From NCBI GenBank assembly GCA_050246915.1, contig JBFWVD010000017.1, positions 20,590 through 84,589 of the forward strand: a DNA stretch of 64,000 nucleotides, written 5' to 3'. A program made the translations under genes and the position numbers. Shown here piece after piece: positions 51,270-59,057 of this stretch. The DNA comes from JBFWVD01 sp050246915. GTDB taxonomy: Bacteria; Actinomycetota; Acidimicrobiia; Acidimicrobiales; Ilumatobacteraceae. The notes below the pieces were generated by a model, which was given only the letters and a program-made list of their open reading frames with translations, searched no databases and was not told where the DNA came from. The first letter of the stretch is position 1, and each line of letters begins with the position of its first letter.

Positions 51270-52604
51270 ATGGCATGGGATTTCTCGACCGACGCCGAGT
51301 TCCAGGAGAAGCTGGACTGGGCTCGTCATTTCGTGGACACCGAAGTGCAACCGCTCGAGGTGCTGTTCCCCGACAGCGAGTACCTACCCCTCGACGAGAC
51401 CCGTCGCCGTGTCGTCGACCCGCTCAAGCAGCAGGTGCGCGACAAGGGCCTCTGGGCTGCCCATCTCACGCCGAACCTCGGTGGTCAGGGCTACGGCTGC
51501 GTGAAACTGGCGCTCCTCAACGAGATCTTGGGCCGAGTCAGTGGTGCGTGGGCATCGATCGTGTTCGGTACCCAGGCTCCCGACACCGGCAACGCCGAGA
51601 TCCTCGCTCGATTCGGTACACAAGCTCAGAAGGACCGCTTCCTCGCACCGCTGCTCGCCGGTGAGATCTTCTCATGCTTCTCGATGACCGAGCCCCAAGG
51701 CGGTGCCGATCCGCGCGTGTTCATCACCAAAGCAGTGCGCGATGGAGACGAGTGGGTCATCAACGGCCTCAAGTACTTCTCGTCGAACGCCGCCGTGGCG
51801 TCGTTCCTCATCTGCATGGCGGTCACCAACACCGACGTGCCCGTGCACCGCGGCACCTCGATGTTCCTCGTCCCGGTCGAGACCCCCGGGGTGAAGATCG
51901 AGCAGAACCATCATCTGTTCGGACATCCGGCGTACTCCTCGGGCCACGGGTTGGTGCGCTACGACAACGTGCGCGTGCCGGTCGACGGCATGCTCGGCGA
52001 AGAGGGCAAGGGCTTCCACATCGCCCAGTCCCGATTGGCCGGAGGACGCATCCATCACGCCATGCGTTCGGTCGGGCTGTGCCAGCGAGCCATCGATCTC
52101 ATGTGCGAGCGGGCGCAGAGCCGCTTCACCCAAGGATCACGCTTGTCCGACAAGCAGTTCGTGCAGGGCTACATCGCCGACTCCTACACCGAGCTGATGG
52201 GCTTTCGTCTCAGCGTGCTGCACACGTCGTGGCTCGTCGACCAGAAAGGTGAGGAAGCGTGCCGGCAGGAGATCGCCGCGCTCAAGATCGCCACACCACG
52301 TGTCATCCATTCCATCGTGACCCGAGCGATCCAGGTGCACGGTGGTTACGGCCTCACCGACCAGATGCCCATGATGTCCCAACTCCTCACCGGCATGGTG
52401 CTGGGCCTCGCTGACGGACCCACCGAGGTGCACCAGATCAACCTGGCACGCACCGTGCTGAAGAACTATCAGCCCTATGAAGGGCTGTGGCCGTCGCAAT
52501 CGAAGGAAGAGGTGCTGAAGTCCTTGCGGGAGAAGTACGCCGGAATCGTCGACACCATCCCGTACGCCCCCAACATCCCACCGGCTCCCGCGGTGCGCGT
52601 CTGA
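51270..52604 (+). CDS. acyl-CoA dehydrogenase
   Basis: A 444-aa acyl-CoA dehydrogenase. Signatures: CFSMTEPQGGADPRVFITKA, WVINGLKYFSSNAAVASFLI, QVHGGYGLTDQMPMMSQLLT and DGPTEVHQINLARTVLKNY. This last region places it in the long-chain/ACAD10-11-like branch. A GGGGGA lies seven bases before ATG 51270 and a TAAGCT about 45 bp upstream may be the -10. It is monocistronic. Confidence 0.92.
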   Translation: MAWDFSTDAEFQEKLDWARHFVDTEVQPLEVLFPDSEYLPLDETRRRVVDPLKQQVRDKGLWAAHLTPNLGGQGYGCVKLALLNEILGRVSGAWASIVFGTQAPDTGNAEILARFGTQAQKDRFLAPLLAGEIFSCFSMTEPQGGADPRVFITKAVRDGDEWVINGLKYFSSNAAVASFLICMAVTNTDVPVHRGTSMFLVPVETPGVKIEQNHHLFGHPAYSSGHGLVRYDNVRVPVDGMLGEEGKGFHIAQSRLAGGRIHHAMRSVGLCQRAIDLMCERAQSRFTQGSRLSDKQFVQGYIADSYTELMGFRLSVLHTSWLVDQKGEEACRQEIAALKIATPRVIHSIVTRAIQVHGGYGLTDQMPMMSQLLTGMVLGLADGPTEVHQINLARTVLKNYQPYEGLWPSQSKEEVLKSLREKYAGIVDTIPYAPNIPPAPAVRV

Positions 52605-52646
52605 CGATCGCCGCCAGGTCGCGTCGTGGATCCGCCCCGGGAGCGG

Positions 52647-53282
52647 TCAGCCCTGCGGGCGGATCACCGCGGCAACTGCGTCACCTGTGGTGATCGTGGC
52701 CAACATCGGCAGGGCGTTCGTCACCATCCATGCGTGCGTGTCGGCAGTCGCACCCGCTGTGCAGTCCTCGGCGATGACGCATTGATAGCCGCGGTCCACA
52801 CCTCCGAGTGCTCCACCGAAGATGGCAATGTTGGTTGACACGCCCACGAACACCAGGGTGTCGACCTTCTCGTTGCGCAAGATGCCGTCGAGATCGGTGG
52901 CGAACCACATGCCCAGACCGCTGAGTCGACTGCTCACGAAGTCGCTGTCGTGCGGAGCTATCTCCGGCATCGACTCGGTCTCGGGTGTGCCGGCGATCAT
53001 GGTGCGGTGCTTGCGACTCGAGGCCATGAGCGGGCTGGTGGGGGCACAGCCACCGAAGTCGGCTCGGTGCCCGATGTGGACGTGCACAACTGGCGCGCCC
53101 ACCTCTCGGAACCTCGAGGACAAGGTGGCGATGCGTCCGAAGATGCCACGGCTGGAGGCCTGACCGGCCAACTCCCCCATCGACGCCATCGACGGATCGA
53201 GGATGCCGCGCTGGCATTCGCTGATGATGAGAGCCGGACGCTTGCCACTCTCGAGACCACGGACGGATCCAACGCTGCTCAT
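52647..53282 (-). CDS. isochorismatase-like cysteine-hydrolase-fold protein with altered active site
   Basis: A 211-aa isochorismatase-fold protein (PALIISECQRGILDPSMASM; GAPVVHVHIGH; FVGVSTNIAIFGGALGGVDR; CVIAEDCTAGATADTHAWMV). In active relatives the triad is Asp-Lys-Cys; here the Asp position is Glu (ISECQ), the Lys region has Arg (SSRLSGLG) and the nucleophile strand reads VSTNIAIFG with no Cys. It may be a pseudoenzyme or use other chemistry. GAGGAG six bases upstream of ATG 53282. The start overlaps the stop of a leaderless Cys-rich upstream ORF by 4 bp. Confidence 0.8.
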   Translation of the reverse strand: MSSVGSVRGLESGKRPALIISECQRGILDPSMASMGELAGQASSRGIFGRIATLSSRFREVGAPVVHVHIGHRADFGGCAPTSPLMASSRKHRTMIAGTPETESMPEIAPHDSDFVSSRLSGLGMWFATDLDGILRNEKVDTLVFVGVSTNIAIFGGALGGVDRGYQCVIAEDCTAGATADTHAWMVTNALPMLATITTGDAVAAVIRPQG

Positions 53283-53404
53283 CGTGCACTCCTCGATGTG
53301 AAGCCGCCATCACCGGTGCGGTGGGCGCGGATCACCGCGGTCGAGATCGCGAACGATGGCGAGATCGGGCACTCGCAGACCGGTGAGCACTGGCAGCGGG
53401 ACAT
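53279..53404 (-). CDS. leaderless Cys-rich 41-codon upstream ORF
   Basis: This short ORF encodes 41 aa beginning MSRCQCSPVCECP, with four Cys codons in the first twelve. Its ATG is exactly 6 nt after a TAGGGT -10, so it should be translated from a leaderless mRNA. Its TGA overlaps the ATG of the isochorismatase-like gene as ATGA. This layout matches the polycysteine leaderless ORFs of mycobacteria that act as cysteine-responsive attenuators. Alternatively it encodes a small metal-binding protein. Confidence 0.62.
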   Translation of the reverse strand: MSRCQCSPVCECPISPSFAISTAVIRAHRTGDGGFTSRSAR

Positions 53405-53416
53405 AGCGGCACCCTA
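53405..53416 (-). promoter_or_regulatory. leaderless promoter of the Cys-rich uORF
   Basis: On the minus strand CTAGGGT is followed by GCCGCT and the uORF ATG at 53404. The -10 hexamer is identical to those at fbiC and the PIG-L gene. Confidence 0.68.
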
Positions 53417-53532
53417 GCGACGACTCCCGGACGTCCACGGCGTCGCCGATCGATCACATCGACCGCATCACGGTCGTCCTGCAAGGATCACACCATGCCC
53501 ACAGTGTTCATCACCGTTGTATCGGCGCGCCC

Positions 53533-54381
53533 ATGACCGCTCCATCGCTCTACGAACGCGACGGCGATCGCTATCGCCCGCATGACCATGCCCGGGGGCC
53601 GTGGAGTGCCGAGGCGTTGCACGGTGGGCCGATCACCGGCCTCATGGCGCACGCGGTGGAGCACCACGTTGCCGACGCCGAGCAGTTCGTGATCGTGCGA
53701 CTCCTGGCCGATCTCACCCGACCGGTCCCGAACCGACCGCTCACGGTTCACGCCGAGATCACCCATCCCGGCCGCCGCCTGCAGCGCGTCGCGGTGTCGA
53801 TCTCGTGCGACGACGTCGAGGTCTCACGGGGGGCGGTCATCCGCCGCCGGCTTCCCACGGACTCCAGCGCGCCGGCAGATCTCCCGGGCACGATGCGCGG
53901 CGCGTACCCCATGCCTCCGTTCCCCGACAGCACCGATCTCGCTCCCCCGTTCGCTGCCGCTCAGTGGACCGCTTTTCACTATGAGGCCCTCGAGTACCGA
54001 TACGTTGCTGGCACTCCGGCAGATCCAGGACCAGCAACGATCTGGGCGCGGATGAAGGGAGACCTGGTGCAGGGCACCCCGGTCAGTCCTGTCGTTCGTG
54101 CCGCGACCATCTCGGACATGGGTTTCGGCTTCGCGTGGGACATGACATCGACCGGCATCGCCATGATCAACGCCGACGTCAATCTCAATTTCGCTCGGCC
54201 CCCGCGCGGCGAATGGATCGGTGTGGCCGGTCACTCGGTGGTGTCCGATCTCGAGATCGGTTGGACCGACACCGCCCTGTTCGATCGTTCCGGCACGTTC
54301 GCCTCGGTCAGCCAGAGTCTGGTCGGCTCGACGTCTGCTCCGTGGATCGACGATCACCAGGGAACAGCAGCACGGCGCTGA
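53533..54381 (+). CDS. acyl-CoA thioesterase family protein (TesB-like)
   Basis: A 282-aa double-hotdog protein, paralogue of the 43.2-kb thioesterase. N-terminal hotdog: WSAEALHGGPITGLMAHAVE and RLLADLTRPVPNRPLTVHAE; C-terminal hotdog: SDMGFGFAWDMTSTGIAMIN, NFARPPRGEWIGVAGHSVVS, TALFDRSGTFASVSQSLVGS. It likely releases free acids from CoA in the local acyl-CoA pathway. No clear ribosome site precedes ATG 53533. Confidence 0.87.
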   Translation: MTAPSLYERDGDRYRPHDHARGPWSAEALHGGPITGLMAHAVEHHVADAEQFVIVRLLADLTRPVPNRPLTVHAEITHPGRRLQRVAVSISCDDVEVSRGAVIRRRLPTDSSAPADLPGTMRGAYPMPPFPDSTDLAPPFAAAQWTAFHYEALEYRYVAGTPADPGPATIWARMKGDLVQGTPVSPVVRAATISDMGFGFAWDMTSTGIAMINADVNLNFARPPRGEWIGVAGHSVVSDLEIGWTDTALFDRSGTFASVSQSLVGSTSAPWIDDHQGTAARR

Positions 54382-54393
54382 TAGCGGAGGTGA

Positions 54394-54873
54394 TCATCTC
54401 CCGGGTTCGATCTGTCGCACGAGCCGGTCGAGCAATTCTGATTGACCAGCGATGATCTTGTGCTCGGCGTCGCGCACCGAGAACCACTCGGCCCGATCGA
54501 CCTCGGGGAACACCGCATGCTTGCCGCTGTTGGGGGGCCACGGCATCTCGAAGGTGTTGCTCACCACGGTGGACACGTCGAGGTCACCGAGCACGGCCCA
54601 CGCCGTGACGCGTTTCCCGCCCGCCTGACGGATCGTGCCCAGATCGAGCCACGGACCATCGGGCGCTGCGCTGCCCAACTCCTCGGCAAATTCCCGTCGG
54701 GCCACCGCCATAGGGTCCTCGTCCTCGCCGTACTCGCCTTTGGGAATCGACCATGCCCCTTCGTCTCGTTTGGCCCACAACGGACCGCCCGGATGCACGA
54801 GGAGCACTTCGAGCGAGCCCTCGATCGAGACCCGATACAGCAGAACGCCAGCGCTCCGTCTCGCCACGGTCAC
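54394..54873 (-). CDS. Nudix hydrolase
   Basis: A 159-aa Nudix protein. The box GEYGEDEDPMAVARREFAEE-LG fits G-x5-E-x7-RE-x2-EE-x-G; WSIPKGE precedes it. SAGVLLYRV at the N-terminus suggests the MutT-1/diadenosine-type clade. GTG start with TAACCT 9 nt upstream, overlapping the -10 of the divergent transporter. It is convergent with the thioesterase gene. Confidence 0.89.
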   Translation of the reverse strand: MTVARRSAGVLLYRVSIEGSLEVLLVHPGGPLWAKRDEGAWSIPKGEYGEDEDPMAVARREFAEELGSAAPDGPWLDLGTIRQAGGKRVTAWAVLGDLDVSTVVSNTFEMPWPPNSGKHAVFPEVDRAEWFSVRDAEHKIIAGQSELLDRLVRQIEPGR

Positions 54874-54882
54874 CCCCCTCTC

Positions 54883-54892
54883 AGGTTAGATT
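54883..54892. promoter_or_regulatory. overlapping divergent -10 boxes
   Basis: AGGTTAGATT reads as TAACCT on the minus strand (Nudix gene) and TAGATT at 54887-54892 on the plus strand (transporter fusion). The two hexamers share two bases, so polymerase can serve only one direction at a time. Confidence 0.55.
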
Positions 54893-54925
54893 CCCGGTGC
54901 CGGCGACGCGTGTGGGGTTCGAGCA

Positions 54926-57628
54926 GTGACGTACTTCCTGCAGTTCGTGGTCATCGGCGTCGGTCTCGGGTGTTCGTACGCGCTCTTCGCCCAAGGCGCC
55001 GTCTTGATCTACCGGGGCTCGGGTGTCGTGAACTTCGGTCAGGGCGCGCTCGGCATGGTCGGGGCATACGTCACCTACCTCACCTGCCAGGAGCGAGCGG
55101 GCCTCCCGGTCGCGCTGAGCGTGATGATCGGCATCCTTGCGTCGGTGTGCACCGCGTTGGTGTTCCGCTTCGCCGTGCTGGATCGGCTGAGGTCCGCTGC
55201 ACCGATCACTCGTTTGATCTCGACGCTCGGGTTGCTCACGCTGCTGCGAGCCGTCATCGATCTCCACTACGGCGGGGGCAACCACAACGTCGACCCCCTG
55301 CTTCCCCACCGAGTCTTCGACTGGGGCGGCGTCCGCGTCCAAGAGCAGGCGTTGTACATCGTCGCGATCTGCGTTGTGTTGACCTTCGGCGCATGGGCAG
55401 CGTTGCGTTGGACGCGAACCGGCCTGGCCCTCACCGCCACCGCAGAGAACGAGCGTGCGGTACAGACCCTCGGTTGGTCACCGCAACGCCTCTCAACGCT
55501 CACGTGGGGTCTCGGCGCAGCTCTGGCCGCGGTTGCCGGGATCGCGCTGGCACCACTCACCGGTCTGTCACCGGTGAGCTTCACCCTCGTCGTGACCATC
55601 ACTTCGCTGGCGTCCGCTCTGCTCGGCGGATTCAGATCGTTCCCACTCACACTCGTCGGCGGTCTCACACTCGGGCTGGGCGAGGCGATGTCGACCGCAT
55701 ACCGGAGCGACATCGAGCGTGCCCTCCACCAAGACAGTCTCCCGGGCCTCACGCGAGGTGGGCCATTCGTCCTGATCCTGATCGTGCTCGTCGTTCGCGG
55801 TCGTGGTTTGCCGCTGCGCAGCCACATCGGCGATCGGCTTCCGCTCCTGGGGTCGGGTCGAACTTCGTGGCCCGCCGCAGCGCTGGCGCTGTGCGTGGCC
55901 GTCGCCGCGCTGTGGTTGGCGTTCGACGACCAATGGGCGGGAGCGACGCTCGTGAGCGCCAGTGTCGGCGTTGTGCTGCTGTCCGTCGTGGTCCTCACCG
56001 GCCTCGCCGGGCAAGTGTCGCTGGGGCAGTTCGCACTAGCAGGGATCGGGGCGATGGCGACCGCCACCCTCATGAGCCGCGCCGGCTGGCCACTCGCCCT
56101 GGCAATGCCAGCCGGGGCCCTCCTCACTGCTCCGGTCGGAGCGTTGTTCGCACTCCCCGCGCTGCGTACTCGAGGGGTGAACCTCGCAATCGTGACCTTG
56201 GCCATGGGCTTCACCATCCGCGAGGTCGTGCTGTCGAATGCAGGACGGATCTCCCAGGGTCGACGACGATTGGGGGCTCCATTGTCTCGAGAGTTCCTCG
56301 GCGTCGACATCAACAGCGTCGATCATCCACATCGGTACGCCTCGTTGTGCATCGGGGTGTTCACGCTCGTGGCCGTGGTGGTCGCGAACCTGCGCCGGTC
56401 GGCAACGGGACGACGACTCATCGCAGTGCGCACCAACGAACGTGCCGCTGCGTCGCTGGGCGTCAACGTCTTCGCCGTGAAGTTGTACGCCTTCGCCGTC
56501 GCAGCAGCTATCGCTGGACTCGGCGGTGTGTTGATCAGCTTTCGATCTTCCATCGTGGTCTACGACAGCTTCACCATCTTCTCGTCCATCAATGCCGTGA
56601 GCCTCACCGTGATCGGCGGCGTCGGGTTCGCCCTCGGCGCCGTGATCGCCGCTCCGCTCGTGGCCGGGGGACTACTCACCCGCGCGCTCCATGATCTTCT
56701 CGACGTCGGTCGGTATGACTCCCTCATCACCGCCGGGGTACTCCTGCTCATCATCATCGTCGACCAGAACGGTGCGGCGGCTTGGCTGTGCCGTGCGGCC
56801 CGTAGGCTGGCATGGTCAGGCAACCGGCCAAGGGCTGAGTCTCCTTCCGTTCCCGCCGAGATGCCCATCGAACCCGTGGTCCCGAGGCCACTGGTGGTCT
56901 CGAACCTCACGGTTCGATTCGGCAATGTCGTCGCCGTCAACGACGTGAGTTTCGAGATAGGTCCGGGCGAGGTCGTGGGCCTGATCGGCCCCAACGGCGC
57001 AGGCAAGACCACGATCATCGACGCTGTGTCCGGATTCGTCCGTCCGGCGACGGGCCACATCGAACTCGGGGGGCAGTCGCTGGATCGATGGAGCGCGTCC
57101 CGTCGCGCGCGAGCAGGTGTGCAGCGCTCGTTCCAGTCCTTGGAGCTCTTCGAGGATGTCTCGGTAGAAGACAACATCCGCTCGGGAGCGGAGTGCATCG
57201 AGCGACCGCGCTGGCTCCGCGATCTCATACGACCTCGTCGGGCACCCCTCGCGTCAACTGCAGTTGCAGCAGTGCAGCGTTTCCAGCTCGGACCGTTCCT
57301 CGAGCGGCGTCCCACCGAACTCCCGGCCGGTACTCGACGATTGGTCGGCATTGCTCGAGCGATGGCGTCGGCGCCATCGGCGCTCCTTCTCGACGAACCG
57401 GCGGCTGGTCTCGACGACGTCGAGACCCGAGCGCTCGCTGGTCTCATCCGATCGCTCGCCGAGCAGCACACCATGGCCGTTCTCCTTGTCGAGCATGATG
57501 TGGGCCTGGTCATGGCCACGTGCGACCGCGTCATCGTGGTCGACTTCGGCTCCGTCATCGCAACCGGCACACCTGAAGCGGTCCGGCGCGACCCTGCCGT
57601 GGTGGCGGCCTACCTCGGAGGGGCGTGA
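54926..57628 (+). CDS. LivH-LivM-LivG triple-fusion ABC transporter protein
   Basis: A single 900-aa polypeptide carries two branched-chain-type permeases and an ATPase. Residues 1-290: LivH-like (GSGVVNFGQGALGMVGAYVT; ALTATAENERAVQTLGW). Residues about 310-620: LivM-like (LTGLAGQVSLGQFALAGIGA; LIAVRTNERAAASLGVNVFA). Residues about 650-900: LivG-like ATPase with Walker A GPNGAGKTT, signature LPAGTRRLVGIARAM, Walker B LLLDEPAAGLDD and VEHDVGLVMATCDRVIVVDF. Neither a LivF nor a binding protein is adjacent, so it must use subunits encoded elsewhere or work as an ATPase homodimer. Confidence 0.9.
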   Translation: MTYFLQFVVIGVGLGCSYALFAQGAVLIYRGSGVVNFGQGALGMVGAYVTYLTCQERAGLPVALSVMIGILASVCTALVFRFAVLDRLRSAAPITRLISTLGLLTLLRAVIDLHYGGGNHNVDPLLPHRVFDWGGVRVQEQALYIVAICVVLTFGAWAALRWTRTGLALTATAENERAVQTLGWSPQRLSTLTWGLGAALAAVAGIALAPLTGLSPVSFTLVVTITSLASALLGGFRSFPLTLVGGLTLGLGEAMSTAYRSDIERALHQDSLPGLTRGGPFVLILIVLVVRGRGLPLRSHIGDRLPLLGSGRTSWPAAALALCVAVAALWLAFDDQWAGATLVSASVGVVLLSVVVLTGLAGQVSLGQFALAGIGAMATATLMSRAGWPLALAMPAGALLTAPVGALFALPALRTRGVNLAIVTLAMGFTIREVVLSNAGRISQGRRRLGAPLSREFLGVDINSVDHPHRYASLCIGVFTLVAVVVANLRRSATGRRLIAVRTNERAAASLGVNVFAVKLYAFAVAAAIAGLGGVLISFRSSIVVYDSFTIFSSINAVSLTVIGGVGFALGAVIAAPLVAGGLLTRALHDLLDVGRYDSLITAGVLLLIIIVDQNGAAAWLCRAARRLAWSGNRPRAESPSVPAEMPIEPVVPRPLVVSNLTVRFGNVVAVNDVSFEIGPGEVVGLIGPNGAGKTTIIDAVSGFVRPATGHIELGGQSLDRWSASRRARAGVQRSFQSLELFEDVSVEDNIRSGAECIERPRWLRDLIRPRRAPLASTAVAAVQRFQLGPFLERRPTELPAGTRRLVGIARAMASAPSALLLDEPAAGLDDVETRALAGLIRSLAEQHTMAVLLVEHDVGLVMATCDRVIVVDFGSVIATGTPEAVRRDPAVVAAYLGGA

Positions 57629-57675
57629 GAGCTCAGGCGATCGGCACCTGACGACACCAACCGCGCTCCCGAAGA

Positions 57676-57687
57676 TACGTTCGAACC
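57676..57687 (+). promoter_or_regulatory. leaderless promoter of the dienelactone-hydrolase gene
   Basis: TACGTT (57676-57681), CGAACC, ATG at 57688: exact 6-nt spacing. Confidence 0.68.
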
Positions 57688-58632
57688 ATGGCGTTCGGGG
57701 AGTACCTGGCAACAGAAGTCGCTGTCGATTACGCCGACGGCTTGATGCCGCGTCGTGAGGCGCTCCGGAGACTCGCGCTGTTGGGGGTCGGCGCAGCGAC
57801 TGCAGCATCGATGTTGTCAGCGTGCTCGGATGACGGCGGTGGTGCGAGCACGAGCACGAGCACGAGCACGAGCAACAGCAACAACACAGGCACAAGCACC
57901 AGCAGCGTCTCCGGCGACAGCACAACAACGACGCCGCCGACCGTCAATGGAACCCCTGCCACCAAGATCTCCTTCCCCGGTCCGGCTTCCGACCTCATCG
58001 GATACCTCGCCGACATCGATTCCCCGCGCGGGGCGGTGTTGATCATCCACGAGAACCGCGGGCTCACCCCACACTTCGAACAGCTCCCCAGTCGCTTCGC
58101 CGCTGCTGGTTACAGCGCGTTGTCGATCGATCTGTTGTCGCGCATCGGCGGCACCGCGTCACTCAGTGACGATGGCGCCGCCACCGCGGCGCTCGGGACC
58201 GCGAGGCAAAGTGACCTCACCGCCGATGCCAAGGCGGGACTCGACGAGTTGGCCCGACGTCATCGCGACGTTCCGTTGGCGGTGATCGGGTTCTGCTTCG
58301 GCGGTGCCCAGGTGTGGGCACTGCTGGCATCGGGCGAGCCGCGGCTGTCTGCCGCGGTCCCGTTCTACGGACCTGGGCCCACCGATCCCGACTTCTCCGG
58401 CTCCGCCGACGCCGCCGTACTCGGGATCTACGCCGAGCGCGACAGCCGGGTGAACGCGAGCAAGGACGCCATGGACGCTGCGCTCACCCGCGCCGGGGTC
58501 GTCCACGAGATGAAGGTGTTCCCCGGCGTCGATCACGCGTTCTTCAACGACACCGGTGCGCGTTACGACGCTACGCAAGCAGCCGCGGCGTTCGACGCAG
58601 TGCTCGCCTGGTTCGGCGACCATCTGGTCTGA
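57688..58632 (+). CDS. exported dienelactone-hydrolase-family lipoprotein
   Basis: A 314-aa alpha/beta hydrolase. The N-terminus has twin-arginine-like PRREALRRLALLGVG and a lipobox LSAC (Cys near 49), then a Ser/Thr/Asn linker of about 50 aa, suggesting a Tat-exported lipoprotein. The catalytic domain has the dienelactone-hydrolase Cys nucleophile in VIGFCFGGAQVWA, the Asp region YAERDSRVNAS and the His in GVDHAFFND. The HENRGLTPHFEQL segment is typical of the family. Substrate unknown. It ends before a bidirectional terminator. Confidence 0.87.
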   Translation: MAFGEYLATEVAVDYADGLMPRREALRRLALLGVGAATAASMLSACSDDGGGASTSTSTSTSNSNNTGTSTSSVSGDSTTTTPPTVNGTPATKISFPGPASDLIGYLADIDSPRGAVLIIHENRGLTPHFEQLPSRFAAAGYSALSIDLLSRIGGTASLSDDGAATAALGTARQSDLTADAKAGLDELARRHRDVPLAVIGFCFGGAQVWALLASGEPRLSAAVPFYGPGPTDPDFSGSADAAVLGIYAERDSRVNASKDAMDAALTRAGVVHEMKVFPGVDHAFFNDTGARYDATQAAAAFDAVLAWFGDHLV

Positions 58633-58660
58633 GCGACCAGGACAAGGCATGGAACGAACA

Positions 58661-58690
58661 AGACCCAGGCCGCTCGGCCTGGGTCTTTCT
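58661..58690 (+). terminator. rho-independent terminator
   Basis: AGACCCAGGCC-GCTC-GGCCTGGGTCT, 11-bp perfect stem, followed by TTCT. It lies 29 bp after the hydrolase stop and 4 bp from the 3' end of the convergent tRNA-Glu, so it may serve both. Confidence 0.85.
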
Positions 58691-58693
58691 GAG

Positions 58694-58766
58694 TAGCCCG
58701 TACGGGATTCGAACCCGTGCCGCCACCTTGAGAGGGTGGTGTCCTAGGCCTCTAGACGAACGGGCC
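58694..58766 (-). tRNA. tRNA-Glu (anticodon CUC)
   Basis: 73-nt cloverleaf on the minus strand: acceptor GGCCCGT/ACGGGCT (first pair G-U), anticodon stem around CTCTCAA with anticodon CTC, T-arm GGGTTCGAATCCC. CCA is not encoded. Confidence 0.95.
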
Positions 58767-58780
58767 GTGAGGCGGCTTGC

Positions 58781-58809
58781 ACCGTACCAGCCCCGACCGC
58801 CTGACCCAA
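58781..58809 (-). promoter_or_regulatory. promoter of tRNA-Glu
   Basis: On the minus strand TTGGGT (58809-58804), 17-bp spacer, TACGGT (58786-58781), about 14 bp before the mature 5' end. Confidence 0.55.
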
Positions 58810-58842
58810 TTCACGATTGGCTCGCGGTGCCACAAAACGGCG

Positions 58843-58866
58843 GAAGCCGGCCCGAAGGCCGGCTTC
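58843..58866 (-). terminator. UUCG-loop terminator after tRNA-Gln
   Basis: GAAGCCGGCC-TTCG-GGCCGGCTTC on the minus strand, 10-bp stem, followed by CGCCGTTTTG. It starts 6 bp past the tRNA-Gln 3' end and resembles the terminator at 22982. Confidence 0.82.
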
Positions 58867-58872
58867 ACAAAG

Positions 58873-58944
58873 CTGGGGAGAGAGGAATCGAACCCCTAAT
58901 AACAGAACCAGAATCTGCTGTGTTGCCTGTTACACCACTCCCCA
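58873..58944 (-). tRNA. tRNA-Gln (anticodon CUG)
   Basis: 72-nt cloverleaf on the minus strand: acceptor TGGGGAG/CTCCCCA, anticodon loop TTCTGGT with anticodon CTG, T-arm GGGGTTCGATTCCTC. In most actinobacteria this tRNA is first charged with Glu by GluRS and then amidated, which fits its place downstream of gltX. Confidence 0.95.
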
Positions 58945-58950
58945 TCGACC

Positions 58951-58989
58951 CGAGGGTCTCTGGCACCCTCGTAGGGCAGAGAGAGGATA
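58951..58989 (-). promoter_or_regulatory. promoter and leader hairpin of tRNA-Gln
   Basis: A minus-strand -10 TATCCT (58989-58984) gives a start near 58977. The leader then holds the hairpin CGAGGGT-N7-ACCCTCG (58971-58951), ending 6 bp before the mature tRNA, a likely RNase P/processing context. Confidence 0.45.
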
Positions 58990-59057
58990 GCCACGACGGC
59001 CCCTCGGGCGCACACCGACAACGTGTCGAGCGTCCCCGCCCGAAGCCTGGAGCGGGT

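Noticed and set aside
54442..56694. 750-aa plus-strand open frame
   Set aside because: It reads the Nudix gene in antisense and the transporter fusion out of frame; Arg/Pro-rich, no domain.
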